Of a stretch of DNA of 64,000 nucleotides, positions 36,634 to 46,404 are shown piece after piece (positions within the stretch are counted from its first letter, which is position 1; every line of letters starts with the position of its first letter). Location: contig NZ_JACJOU010000022.1 of NCBI RefSeq assembly GCF_014695725.1, positions 186,001 to 250,000 on the forward strand. Direction: 5' to 3'. The DNA is from Microcoleus sp. FACHB-672. GTDB taxonomy: Bacteria > Cyanobacteriota > Cyanobacteriia > Cyanobacteriales > Oscillatoriaceae. Below the pieces are notes generated by a model. That model saw only the letters and a list, made by a program, of their open reading frames with translations. It made no database searches and had not been told where the DNA came from. The position numbers were made by a program, and so were the translations under genes.

Positions 36634-38583
36634 TTAACTCAATACTTCACATTGCAACTGACGCCAGGATTCTAAACGCCACTTGGCAAAGCGTTTCCAT
36701 TTGTCCATCAAGGCTTCATGAGCTAAATCAACCCATTCGTCTTCGTTAATCACGAGCAAGTTTGCTTCAATCAAACGATCAAGTAGATCGCTGATGAGTT
36801 GCCGGCTGGCTGAATTGGTGCCGGCAAGTTCTAATAACTGAGATTTAGGGACGCGTCGCCGTATATCCTTAATATTTGTCCCAAAAGACACTAAGTTCAA
36901 GAAAATTCGCTTGAGCCAATCTTGCTCCTGCTGTGTCAAACTTTGATAAAATTGTTCGGCATATTGGTCAATCGCTCCTAAAACACCTCCTAACTGTCGG
37001 TCCTTATTTAATGTTAGCTGGTGACTTTGTTGATCTCGTTCTTCCCAAAGTTGGGTAAGGGTAAACTGCAATAGCGGTAAATAGTTTTTCTCTTTCGTAA
37101 TATCTTGCAGTATTGTTTCTAGTAACCCGGATTCTAACTCATAACCTTGAAGAATTGCCGGTGCTGTAATCGCTTGCTCTAAATCTTTTCCAACTAAAGG
37201 CGGGATATAAACAGCCCAATCTTGTATAAGTTGAATCAAAGAGGGTTCGTGCAAGCAAAGTGCGATAAAATCTGCCTGCATCGTAATCACAATTGCAAGC
37301 TGTCTGGAGGAAATTTCAGCAACTTGAGTTAACAGTTGAATAAAGCGATTGCGGGTTGCCGGCTCAGAACAAACTGCAAACACTTCTTCAAAGCGATCTA
37401 CGACTAATAAAACCCGTTCTGAAATCGGCAGATGTTTCATTAACCAGTCTAAATCGGGCGCTTTGTCAACTAGAGAATCAACTTTTTCGGCATCGCTTGC
37501 CGGCAGCAATTGGGAAAAGGTGCGTTTTAATTCTGCAACTGGCTCATTCCCCGGCAGCATTTCTAACACTCGCCAGCTACTTGTTTCTAATAAAGGAATC
37601 AAGCCGGCTTGAATCACTGAAGATTTGCCACTTCCCGAAGCTCCAATCACCGGCACAAAATTAGCAACCTCCAGCTTTTGCCGGATCATTTGAATCACCT
37701 CCCGGCGTCCGAAAAAGAAGTCGGCACTCGTGCGATCAAACGGCAGCAATCCTTGATACGGACACGTTTCACCGGCAGCCGGTGGTGTCTGCTTGGGCGG
37801 GTAGCTAACGATACTCAGCGAACGACCTGAACTCATCCAGATTGGTTGTTGATACTCACCTTCTTCTCTATGGAGGTTGATATCTTCCAGCTTGCGCGAA
37901 ATAAAGCCAAACAGCTCATCAATGCTAACTTGTCCATCACTGCCGGCATTCTCTGGCAGCAATCCTTCCAGCAAAGCTGTCGTAAAAGCGCTGTATCCCT
38001 TGCCGTAGCTTCTGGCAACATCAACATTCGCAAAGCTGCGGCAAGCGGCAATTAAATGACAATCTGGCTTATAAGTAAAAACACTCAGGGTTTTTCTAAT
38101 GGAATCGCCTTCTAAAAAGTAATCGGCGTGGCAGCAATCCAGCAGAACCACTAAACTGCTCAGATCGGCTTGAGAAATTACATAATTAAGGCTGTCAAGG
38201 GCAACGCCATGTTGCTGTGCGACAATTTGCTTGCCCTCCATTTTGATCGTGCAGTCGGAGGCGGCGAGATAGCCTTTCTGCCGATCAAGTTCATCAAAGA
38301 CAGTGATGCCATGACCGCTAAAGTAAATTAGCGCATCACTTCCTGCAGCTTGCTTTTGCAGAAATTCTAGCAGGACGCGCCCCAACTGTTTGCCGGTGAC
38401 TCGCTCTTGCGCGACTTCATAGCATTCTTTTTCCGGATTCCAGCGCTTTGGTAAGCGTTCGACTTGGAAATCCCCATGCTTTTCCAGTCGTTGTGCAACC
38501 GCTTCTGCATCCCGGATCGGCTTTGTCAGGCTGGGTAAGCCGTCATAATCAGTAATCCCAACGACCAACGCATACCGCGTCAT
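36634..38583 (-). CDS. Caspase-domain nSTAND1 NTPase (metacaspase-like)
   Basis: A 649-residue protein. The N-terminal caspase p20 domain (1-255) has His91 in YFSGHG and Cys151 in LLDCCHAD, both in catalytic positions. A STAND-type NTPase of the nSTAND1 kind follows from about 274 (CPYQGLLPFDRTSADFFFGR), with Walker A GASGSGKS at about 314-321, Walker B LLVVDRFEE near 395 and a winged-helix-like end (VDLAHEALMDKWKR). Such proteins usually continue into WD40 or other sensor repeats; here the protein stops after the NTPase. A separate GUN4 membrane protein follows, perhaps replacing the fused sensor. A role in defence or regulated death is inferred. Confidence 0.9.
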   Translation of the reverse strand: MTRYALVVGITDYDGLPSLTKPIRDAEAVAQRLEKHGDFQVERLPKRWNPEKECYEVAQERVTGKQLGRVLLEFLQKQAAGSDALIYFSGHGITVFDELDRQKGYLAASDCTIKMEGKQIVAQQHGVALDSLNYVISQADLSSLVVLLDCCHADYFLEGDSIRKTLSVFTYKPDCHLIAACRSFANVDVARSYGKGYSAFTTALLEGLLPENAGSDGQVSIDELFGFISRKLEDINLHREEGEYQQPIWMSSGRSLSIVSYPPKQTPPAAGETCPYQGLLPFDRTSADFFFGRREVIQMIRQKLEVANFVPVIGASGSGKSSVIQAGLIPLLETSSWRVLEMLPGNEPVAELKRTFSQLLPASDAEKVDSLVDKAPDLDWLMKHLPISERVLLVVDRFEEVFAVCSEPATRNRFIQLLTQVAEISSRQLAIVITMQADFIALCLHEPSLIQLIQDWAVYIPPLVGKDLEQAITAPAILQGYELESGLLETILQDITKEKNYLPLLQFTLTQLWEERDQQSHQLTLNKDRQLGGVLGAIDQYAEQFYQSLTQQEQDWLKRIFLNLVSFGTNIKDIRRRVPKSQLLELAGTNSASRQLISDLLDRLIEANLLVINEDEWVDLAHEALMDKWKRFAKWRLESWRQLQCEVLS

Positions 38584-38807
38584 AACTACCCCTCATTGGC
38601 TGTTCGCGAGTAATAAGCACGACTTCTCTTTCCCCGATATGCAAATGCCACTCCCAAGTGCATTTTAACGGCACTGAGCAAATTTGAAGCATTCCAGATA
38701 TTTTGCCTCCAGGGCAAAGGGTTACTCAGTTTTAAATTTGATCCCAAATCTTCTGGAAATTTCTAATAACTGTAAACTTGTGTAAAGTTTAGCGTTCAGT
38801 TTTGACT

Positions 38808-39365
38808 ATGATCTCCCGCCGCACGTTCTTGAGCGTTTTGTTTGCCAGTTGCCTGACTTTATTAAGTTGGCTCAATTTTGTGCCCGCTGCCACTGCCCTT
38901 GGAGGTAAGTTGCCTGCTATGAATCAGCCGGCACCTGAATTCACCCTGCCGACGAACACGGGCGATGGTGAGGTTTCTTTGTCTGATTATCGCGGTCAGT
39001 GGGTCGTGCTTTATTTCTATCCCAAGGATTTTACCTCTGGCTGCACGTTGGAGGCACGCCGGTTTCAGCAAGACTTACCCAAATATGTCGATAAAAACGC
39101 TCAAATCTTGGGAGTGAGTGCGGATTCTGTTGATTCTCACGCGGAATTTTGCGATTCTGAAGGGCTGAAATTTCCGCTGTTAGCAGATGCCGGCGGCAGT
39201 GTCAGCAAAGCCTATGGCTCTTGGAACACCTTTCTCTCGATGCGTCATTCGTTTATTATTGACCCAGAGGGCATCCTGCGCGAAACCTTTGTTGATGTCA
39301 GACCGGCCATTCACAGCACCGAGGTTTTAGCTCGCCTCGACGAATTACAAGGCGCTGCTTCATAA
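38808..39365 (+). CDS. Exported peroxiredoxin Q (BCP family)
   Basis: A 185-residue protein from ATG 38808, preferred over a TTG two codons upstream. The N-terminus MISRRTFLSVLFASCLTLLS has a twin-arginine-like motif and a hydrophobic core, suggesting export to lumen or periplasm. The AhpC/TSA domain has the peroxidatic Cys79 in FYPKDFTSGCTLE. The usual resolving Cys five residues later is absent (Arg-Arg-Phe region), so it may be a one-Cys form or use another Cys (FCDSEG, about residue 114). It reduces peroxides. A hypothetical membrane-protein gene follows. Confidence 0.87.
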   Translation: MISRRTFLSVLFASCLTLLSWLNFVPAATALGGKLPAMNQPAPEFTLPTNTGDGEVSLSDYRGQWVVLYFYPKDFTSGCTLEARRFQQDLPKYVDKNAQILGVSADSVDSHAEFCDSEGLKFPLLADAGGSVSKAYGSWNTFLSMRHSFIIDPEGILRETFVDVRPAIHSTEVLARLDELQGAAS

Positions 39366-39442
39366 TAACGGGCATAGGGCAAGGCTTCGCCAACCTAAAG
39401 GTATGGGCATTAACCAACGCTCAATATTTTGATTGAAGCTTG

Positions 39443-39988
39443 ATGACCCTTGCCCATGAGTTATTAGCAAGTTCGCAATTAGCTATGGATTTTGAACTTC
39501 AACCCCAGCCGCCTGCAGCGCCAGAAATGCCGGAGTTTGCTGAACCTCCCATTCCTGAGTCTTTGGAGTTGCGGCTGCCAGATTCCGATGAAGTGCTATC
39601 ACTCAAAGCGGTTGAGGGATTGGAACTCGCTGTTAAACCCGTGCCGGTGAGCGTAACTTTAGAGAGAAACTCGACAGCGGCGAAAGCGTTTCTCTCTGAG
39701 CTGGCCCAAATTGACCGTAAAAGCATTTCCGATCAGGAACTACAGCCGGCTCGCATTCAAATAGGCTTGACTTTTGTTGGGTTTAGTGCATTGGCGATGG
39801 TTCTGTTGCTGTTGCATATCAGCAGCCTGCATCCAGGTTACAGCCTGGTAGAACGAATTGAGGCGTACTGGTATCAATACATTTGGTTTGTTTGCATGGG
39901 GGTTGCCGGCATGATGATGTTGGGAAGGGAGTCACTTCGGCAGCCGGTGATCGAGCGCCCCGATTCAGATCAGCCAAAACCTGAGTAA
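39443..39988 (+). CDS. Hypothetical membrane protein with Pro/Glu-rich N-terminus
   Basis: A 181-residue product from ATG 39443. Residues 1-60 are Pro/Glu-rich and acidic. Two membrane helices follow at about 107-128 (IGLTFVGFSALAMVLLLLHI) and 145-165 (YIWFVCMGVAGMMMLG), then a short acidic tail. No family is recognised. It ends 31 bases before the response-regulator gene and may be cotranscribed with it, which would suggest an accessory role in that two-component pathway. Confidence 0.65.
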   Translation: MTLAHELLASSQLAMDFELQPQPPAAPEMPEFAEPPIPESLELRLPDSDEVLSLKAVEGLELAVKPVPVSVTLERNSTAAKAFLSELAQIDRKSISDQELQPARIQIGLTFVGFSALAMVLLLLHISSLHPGYSLVERIEAYWYQYIWFVCMGVAGMMMLGRESLRQPVIERPDSDQPKPE

Positions 39989-40019
39989 TTTTAGCGCTGT
40001 TTAGCCGGCATATTGATAC

Positions 40020-40724
40020 ATGGAAATCTTAATTGTTGAGGATGAACTTGAAATTGCACGGCTAATACAGCATTCTCTAGAAGCAGAAGGTTTTTCCTGC
40101 CGTAGTTGTCGAGATGGCCTTAGTGCATTGCAGACGTTTCGAGAGCAACCGCCAGATTTGATTGTTTTAGACTTAATGATTCCGGGCTTGGATGGCTTGG
40201 AAGTATGCGCTCGAATTCGCCAAAAACCCGGCGAGAAAGACCCTTATATTTTGATGCTGACAGCTAAAGGTGAGGAAATTGATCGCGTCATTGGCTTATC
40301 CACCGGCGCTGATGATTATTTAGTGAAACCCTTTAGTCCAAGGGAATTGGTGGCTAGGGTTAGAGCACTATTGCGGCGTAGTATGCGGCAAACCGGCCAG
40401 ACGCAAATTTACCGCACCCAACATTTCACAGTCGATGTAGACCGGCACACAGCCAGCCGGCATCTCACTGCCGATGAATCGGAAAGTTTAGATTTAACGA
40501 CATTAGAATTTAATTTACTCACGACTTTTATCAGTTATCCGGGTCGGGTTTGGAATCGATCTCAGCTCATTGAGAAATTGTGGGGCGATGACTTTTTTGG
40601 AGATGAGCGAGTTGTTGATACTCATGTGGCAAGATTGCGTAAAAAAATTGAACCTGACCCAGCCAATCCGACTTTTATTAAAACGGTAACTGGTGTCGGT
40701 TATAAGTTTGAAGATTTAGCCTAA
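40020..40724 (+). CDS. OmpR-family response regulator
   Basis: A 234-residue regulator with a receiver domain (1-120; phospho-acceptor Asp51 in LIVLDLMIPGLDG; Lys in YLVKPFSPREL) and a C-terminal winged helix of OmpR/PhoB type (about 135-232; LTTLEFNLLTTFI, VVDTHVARLRKKIE, TVTGVGYKFE). It would be phosphorylated by the kinase encoded 75 bases downstream and bind promoter DNA. Target genes and signal cannot be read from the sequence. Confidence 0.94.
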   Translation: MEILIVEDELEIARLIQHSLEAEGFSCRSCRDGLSALQTFREQPPDLIVLDLMIPGLDGLEVCARIRQKPGEKDPYILMLTAKGEEIDRVIGLSTGADDYLVKPFSPRELVARVRALLRRSMRQTGQTQIYRTQHFTVDVDRHTASRHLTADESESLDLTTLEFNLLTTFISYPGRVWNRSQLIEKLWGDDFFGDERVVDTHVARLRKKIEPDPANPTFIKTVTGVGYKFEDLA

Positions 40725-40799
40725 AGATATGAATGAGTTTTGGGTAAAAGTATCTGACAAATAAAAGGATTCACCTATTGGTAGTCAGAATCAATAATT

Positions 40800-41891
40800 G
40801 TGTCTAAAGTTAGTCTGCACTCACGCTTATTTTTATCACACCTCCTCGTGATGATGGTTGGGGTAGGCAGCTTTGTTGCGATTGCTAAAGTGTCTTCCCC
40901 TCGCTTTTTTGTTAGGCAACTTGAACAATTAGAAGGGCCGGGATTTACTTTACGCTATGCTCGAACTCAACTGATTCAAGGGTTTGATGTTGCCTGGAAC
41001 CGGGGCACATTTTGGGCAGTGCTGGTAGGTGCTACGGCTGCCGGCGGCTTGAGTTATTGGGTGGCTAAACGGATTACCCAGCCTTTAACCCAAATCGAAC
41101 AAATTACTCAAAAGTTTGCCGCCGGCAATTTGGATGAACGGATGCCGGCTAGTGAAATTCCAGAACTCAACCAATTGGGTGCCAGTTTTAACCGCATGGC
41201 GTCGAGTTTAGAAGGGGTGGAACAGCGACGCCGGCAATTAATTGGAGACTTAAGTCATGAGTTGCGGACTCCGCTAACCGTCATGCGGGGTTATTTAGAA
41301 GAGTTAGCCGATGGCAGAATTGACCCGTCTCCAGAAATTTACTTGCGACTGGTAACAGAAACACGGCGTTTAGAGCGGTTAGTTAACGATTTGCAAGAAC
41401 TTTCTAAGGCTGAGGCTGGGTATTTGCCGATTAATCTTCAGCCGGTGAATTTGTATCCGTTATTAAAATCACTGGTAGAAAAATTTGCTGATCAACTGCT
41501 CGAAGATGGGCCGGTTTTGCAATTAGATTGTGCCGTGCAAGTGTTGCCGGCGTTAGCAGATATTGACCGCACCGAGCAAATTATGGTCAACTTGTTGGGT
41601 AACGCACTACGTCATACCACAGTCGGCTCTATTACTGTTCGTGCTTGGAATGAAACCGGCAAAGTTTGGATAGAGGTGATCGACACCGGCACCGGCATCG
41701 CACCCGAAGATTTGCCTCATGTTTTTGAGCGATTCTGGCGGGCTGATCGGTCGCGTTCTCGCCATTCTGGTGGCACCGGCATCGGTTTGGCGATTTCCCG
41801 CCGGCTGGTTGAGTTGCAAGGAGGTCAGATTCAGGTAGAAAGTCGGTTGGGAAAAGGAAGTATTTTCCGATTTTTCCTCCCCCAACCTTAA
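40800..41891 (+). CDS. HAMP-type sensor histidine kinase
   Basis: A 363-residue kinase with a GTG start. TM1 is at about 9-30, a short extracytoplasmic segment (about 30-65) follows, TM2 is at about 68-90, then a HAMP domain and HisKA with His153 in GDLSHELRTP. The HATPase (NLLGNALRHT, VIDTGTGIAPEDLP, HSGGTGIGLAISRRL) completes it. The very small external loop suggests membrane-stress or partner-protein sensing. It is paired with the OmpR-type regulator just upstream. Confidence 0.93.
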   Translation: MSKVSLHSRLFLSHLLVMMVGVGSFVAIAKVSSPRFFVRQLEQLEGPGFTLRYARTQLIQGFDVAWNRGTFWAVLVGATAAGGLSYWVAKRITQPLTQIEQITQKFAAGNLDERMPASEIPELNQLGASFNRMASSLEGVEQRRRQLIGDLSHELRTPLTVMRGYLEELADGRIDPSPEIYLRLVTETRRLERLVNDLQELSKAEAGYLPINLQPVNLYPLLKSLVEKFADQLLEDGPVLQLDCAVQVLPALADIDRTEQIMVNLLGNALRHTTVGSITVRAWNETGKVWIEVIDTGTGIAPEDLPHVFERFWRADRSRSRHSGGTGIGLAISRRLVELQGGQIQVESRLGKGSIFRFFLPQP

Positions 41892-41999
41892 ATACGTTGG
41901 GCTATAAACAAATCCTAAAAATTGCTTTGTGAATTAATCTCTACAACAGATCGACACAAAGTTTTCATACACCTGTCATATTGGGGTGTTAATTTACAC

Positions 42000-42075
42000 C
42001 TGAAGGGGTAACAAGAGAGCTAGAAGATAAAGCAGATCTGAAGGGGTAACAAGAGAACTATAAGATAGAGCAGAT
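42000..42075 (+). repeat. Two abutting 38-base direct repeats
   Basis: Unit CTGAAGGGGTAACAAGAGAG and its 18-base continuation to AGCAGAT (42000-42037) is repeated at once at 42038-42075 with three base changes. The second unit runs into the 3' end of the transposase remnant. Confidence 0.7.
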
Positions 42076-43222
42076 AATGGTTTCTGCCCTTATACCTCGT
42101 TGATAAAAGTGGCGTTTATGGGAGGATTTACTGGTTAATTCTGTAGCCCATTGGTGATATTCTTCCAAGTTTTTTACCCAGATTTCTCCATCTAACCCAA
42201 CACCAAAGGTGCTGCGTCTTCGAGAGATTCTCCCGGATTCTTTGGGACGACAGACATATTTTTGTCCCTGATGTCTGTTGATTTGACCCCCGGACATGGT
42301 TGAGTGTAAATAAGCCAGAGACATCACCAAAATCATTGCGTTCAATCGCTCTCCTCTTAATCCAGTACTTTCTAGGTTATAGCCCCACTTTTACAGTCTC
42401 GGAACATCTCTATGCCTAACAGCAGGCTTCGCCAACAATGCCCATTCTTCTTTTCTACACTTGGATGGCAACCGTTAAGCTTCCCAGATTTGTCAAAATA
42501 AACTAAGGCCCTTTTGTGATTTGACCCCGGGAGTTTCTTTTCCATTTCGCTGCTAGGGCAAATCCTGAAACTGGCTCGGTTTTCCGGATTCTCTTCCCTT
42601 GATAATATAAAGCAACGCCCGGTTTAATTGATAACTCATCCAATCGCTGCCAAATTTGATTTTCGACTTCCACACACGTATTCTTTTTCAACTTTAAGCA
42701 AAAGCCGACATTCCTTGTCTGGAGATATTCAGCTAAATCTAGGGAAGAAAACTCTCGGTCTCCTAACCCCACTATTTCATATTCTTTGAATATTGCTAAA
42801 ACTGGGGCAAGTACACTTTCTTGTTCCTCGAAGTTACTATTGCCTAAGTGGGGCAGTAATCTCCAAGCTAAGGGAATGGCTCTTGTTGACCAAATCACGC
42901 TCACCATCAGCAAGTTGATATTTTTCCACTGGCTGCGGTCAATCGCTAGGTATAACTTCTGTTTCGACTTTTTTGGCACCGAGTTCTCAAGCCAATCACT
43001 AATGATGGGCCACAGTAAGCGACTGATTGTTAAGCCCGCTAAGTCCAAGAATTTTTGTAACTTTCTGCGCCGGCCTTCACAAGTTATTCACAGTGGAAAG
43101 ACTCTCGCTATGGTTTCTAGTCTGACTTCTTTTTCGGCTTGAATGATGTTGATTAGAATTAGCAACATCAGGAACTGGGCGAGGCCCAGTTGCTTCTCGA
43201 GATGCTCGTGATAAAATTGCAT
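42058..43222 (-). pseudogene. Broken IS4-type transposase
   Basis: Reading from ATG 43222 gives MQFYHEHLEKQLGLAQFLML, then ETIARVFPL and an in-frame TGA at 43090-43088. The frame continues with RRRKLQKFLDLAGL and the DDE-type strands LAIDRSQW and VGLGDREFSS up to a TAG near 42503. Past this, more stops and a one-base loss (KSGG region) precede the intact C-terminal piece (LNAMILVMSLAYLHSTMSGG, FGVGLDGEIWVKNL), ending at 42058. At least one nonsense codon near each end and a frameshift make it inactive. A short segment with AGGCTTCGCCAAC near 42425, also seen near 39381, interrupts the gene. Confidence 0.82.
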
Positions 43223-44088
43223 TAGTATTTTTTTGATTTTTGGGTTTGCTTGTCACTATAGCCGACACATCTTTTTTTGTTGAACAAGCTCTGAGCCTTT
43301 TGTGTCAAGGTTTCAGCTTCCTTGTTACCTCCCAGTGTGGATAGCAACGCTTTAAACACCCAATCTATCATTATTGTCGGATAGTTATAATACAATTTTA
43401 GTTCTGATGAGGCTGGAGAGATTACTAAAGCTTCTAAAGCCGGCTACATTCTTAGCTATTAGCCTAAAAAATCATTAATTACATCACTAAATTTTCTAAT
43501 AATTAGAGAAATGAGCGCCTTCTTATATAAGTTTTGCTTTTTTTATTCTATTAAACTTAAGTTTAGGCATTATTAAACGCAGAATATTATTTTGAAAATT
43601 TTAGTACAACTCAACTTAAAAAAATTTTTTAATTATTAGATAAATTTAAGTAGTATTTAAAACCTTGCTTTCCTAGATTTTTGAAGATTTAGGTCTAAAA
43701 ATATCATGTTAACTTTCTTTGATGAATGTTACAGTTCCTTACAATTTTTTCGCTTTAGTCCTAAAGATTGATGCGAGTAAAGGCATTAGAACGAAAGAAT
43801 ATTCCTGTAGCGAGAAATAAATTTACATCCTTCTCATAAGCCGGTTTATGCCAGCTCTAACATTAAACACGGACTAGACAGGGAAGCTGAAGAGCAGGCA
43901 AATCTGGTCATTGTCCCGCTCGTTTACAAAAGTAGAAATTGCTAAGTTCATAAGCAATCTCTAGGATAGCAAACTATTTGTAGCGGTTGCTTATTATTCC
44001 TTGGCAAAGTTTTTATCTTAAGGTTCGTTTCGTATAGATAAGCGAACCGAAATCAATTTAGCTGTGTATTTGATAGGAAAATCAACCA
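43223..44088. other. AT-rich spacer between transposase remnant and sugar transporter
   Basis: About 860 bases. On the minus strand, 43374-43223 holds a short open stretch (MIDWVFKALLSTLGGNKEAE and onward to a stop), possibly an upstream leader of the decayed element. From 43440 to 43720 the DNA is strongly AT-rich. The part after 43950 should hold the transporter promoter. No gene or RNA was recognised. Confidence 0.4.
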
Positions 44089-45489
44089 ATGAGGATTGAT
44101 AACAAACCAGTTATTCATAAAGCCAACACATCCTATGTGCTAATGCTGGCACTGGTGGCGGCTATTGGCGGCTTTTTGTTTGGTTTTGATACGGCTGTGA
44201 TTAATGGTGCAGTAGGAGCTTTGGGAAGAGCTTTTCAGGCGAATAGTGTGGAAGTAGGATTGGCAGTTTCCTCGGCATTACTGGGTTCGGCGGCGGGAGC
44301 TTTTTTCGCCGGCCAACTCGCTGATCGTTACGGGCGGGTAAAAACCATGATCGTTGCCGCCGGCCTGTTTTTGCTCAGCGCCATCGGTTCCGGGATTGCC
44401 TTTGGTATTTGGGATTTCATGTTTTGGCGATTGGTGGGCGGCTTAGCTGTGGGTGCTGCCAGCGTAATTGCCCCTGCCTATATTGCTGAAGTCTCACCGG
44501 CACATCTACGCGGACGGCTGGGTTCTCTCCAGCAGTTGGCGATCGTTACCGGCATCTTCGTCGCCTTACTAAGCGATTACTTCATCGCTGTGGGTGCCGG
44601 TTCTGCTGATGCTCCTTTTTGGTTTGGAGTGCCGGCTTGGCGTTGGATGTTCTGGACTGAAGTACCACCGGCTATCCTCTACGCGGTTGGGGCGCTGATG
44701 ATTCCAGAATCACCCCGCTATTTGGTTGCACAAGGACGGGAAGCGGAAGCGGGGGCTGTTTTAGCGCGGGTTCTAGGTGGGGATGTTCAGGCTAAAATCG
44801 TGGAGATCCGGCAGACAGTCTTGCGGGAACGCAAGCCCCAAATGTCCGATCTTGTAGGCCGGCATGGTCTTCTGTCCATTGTCTGGATCGGTACTGGGCT
44901 ATCCGTCTTTCAACAGTTGGTGGGGATTAACGTGATTTTCTACTACAGCAGTGTGCTGTGGCAAGCAGTGGGTTTTTCCGAGCAAAATTCCCTCTGGATT
45001 ACTGTAATTACCAGTATCACCAATATTGTAACGACGCTGATAGCGATCGCTTTTGTAGACAAGTTTGGACGCAAACCTCTGCTGATCTTGGGTTCGATTG
45101 GCATGACGCTGACCCTAGGAACACTCGCGACAGTCTTTGGCAGTGCGACACTAGACGCTGCCGGCAACCCCGCCTTAACTGGAAACGCCGGCATTATTGC
45201 CCTGCTAGCTGCTAACCTCTACGTCTTTTGCTTTGGCTTCTCTTGGGGTCCCGTGGTTTGGGTGATGTTAGGAGAGATGTTTAACAATAGAATTCGAGGT
45301 GCTGCCCTATCCGTTGCTGCTACTGCCCAATGGATTGCCAACTTTGTCGTCTCTACGAGCTTTCCCCCTCTCAAGGAGGTGGGATTGGGTTTTGCTTATG
45401 GTTTATATACGACTGCTGCCGCGATTTCTCTATTCTTTGTAATCTTTTTGATTAAGGAAACGAAGGGTAAAGAACTGGAAGAAATGTAA
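44089..45489 (+). CDS. MFS sugar transporter (GlcP-like)
   Basis: A 466-residue, 12-helix major-facilitator transporter of the sugar porter family. Signatures are GGFLFGFDTAVINGA, ADRYGRVKTM (loop 2-3), RLVGGLAVGAASVIAPAYIA, PESPRYLV after helix 6, QQLVGINVIFYYSS in helix 7, DKFGRKPLLI and ETKGKELEE at the end. It should import a hexose such as glucose or fructose by proton symport, as GlcP of Synechocystis does. The precise sugar is inferred from family only. The gene stands alone. Confidence 0.92.
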   Translation: MRIDNKPVIHKANTSYVLMLALVAAIGGFLFGFDTAVINGAVGALGRAFQANSVEVGLAVSSALLGSAAGAFFAGQLADRYGRVKTMIVAAGLFLLSAIGSGIAFGIWDFMFWRLVGGLAVGAASVIAPAYIAEVSPAHLRGRLGSLQQLAIVTGIFVALLSDYFIAVGAGSADAPFWFGVPAWRWMFWTEVPPAILYAVGALMIPESPRYLVAQGREAEAGAVLARVLGGDVQAKIVEIRQTVLRERKPQMSDLVGRHGLLSIVWIGTGLSVFQQLVGINVIFYYSSVLWQAVGFSEQNSLWITVITSITNIVTTLIAIAFVDKFGRKPLLILGSIGMTLTLGTLATVFGSATLDAAGNPALTGNAGIIALLAANLYVFCFGFSWGPVVWVMLGEMFNNRIRGAALSVAATAQWIANFVVSTSFPPLKEVGLGFAYGLYTTAAAISLFFVIFLIKETKGKELEEM

Positions 45490-45622
45490 TAAAAGCCGGC
45501 TTCCAGTTAACAGAAAATACCATTGTCGGATTGGGGATAATTTTACTTAGATAAGTTCCCCAATCCGTTGTTGTGTTTGCGGTCAAGTTACAATATCAGC
45601 TATCCGTAGCGGAGGTGCCATG

Positions 45623-46264
45623 ATGAGCCGGCTACAAGCTAAATTACAAATTGATACTTGGGTGAATGCCACTTGGGAGGAATACCTTCTGGTTATCAGC
45701 GATCCTGCCTATGAAAAAGCTAGAGGCTATTACTATAACGGACGCATGAGGTTGGAAATGTCTCCACTTGGTAATCCCCATTCCCGCGATCATTTTATTG
45801 TTATTGCGGCGATTGCTCTGTTTGCAAGTATTCGGGGCATCGACTTGGACGGACACGACAACTGTACTTACCGCAAAGCCGGCAGTGAGGAAGCGCAACC
45901 GGATGTCTCGTTTTATCTGGGTGAGAATGCAGAGATTGTACCTTGGGAAGCAACCATCATCGATCTGGATACTTACCCAACCCCAGATTTAGTGATTGAA
46001 GTTGCTTATTCTTCTCTGGCTGATGACAAAGGGGAGAAACGTTTACTTTACGAATCACTTGGAGTTCGTGAGTATTGGATTATTGACGTGCAAAATGTTC
46101 AAGTAATTGCATTTGAGATTCAAAATCGAGGCAGTCGCAGAATTGAGCAATCTCAGGTGCTTGCCGGGTTAGAAATTGCGGTTTTAGAGGAAGCTTTTCG
46201 ACGGAGCCGACAAATGAATCATGGTAAAGTAAGTGCCTGGTTGCTGTCTCAGTTTCAATCTTGA
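45623..46264 (+). CDS. Uma2 family (DUF820) putative endonuclease-fold protein
   Basis: A 213-residue member of the cyanobacterial Uma2 family. It has YYYNGRMRLEMSPLGNPHSR, EAQPDVSFYLG, TPDLVIEVAYSSLADD (catalytic acidic strand) and KRLLYESLGVREYWIID. Two adjacent ATG codons (45620 and 45623) are possible starts. The biological role is unknown. It lies just upstream of a NACHT-pentapeptide gene but with a 140-base gap, so a functional link is not shown. Confidence 0.85.
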   Translation: MSRLQAKLQIDTWVNATWEEYLLVISDPAYEKARGYYYNGRMRLEMSPLGNPHSRDHFIVIAAIALFASIRGIDLDGHDNCTYRKAGSEEAQPDVSFYLGENAEIVPWEATIIDLDTYPTPDLVIEVAYSSLADDKGEKRLLYESLGVREYWIIDVQNVQVIAFEIQNRGSRRIEQSQVLAGLEIAVLEEAFRRSRQMNHGKVSAWLLSQFQS

Positions 46265-46404
46265 TGACTGCTGCGGTTTATCCTCTGCATCTATGAGCGC
46301 GGTTGCTCATCACTGAAACTCCTGCTTCTGCCTACTGACTGTTGTTAGATTAATTGTTTAAATAGATCAGCTAAGAATAGAACTGCAAAAATTACTGAAA
46401 ACCT

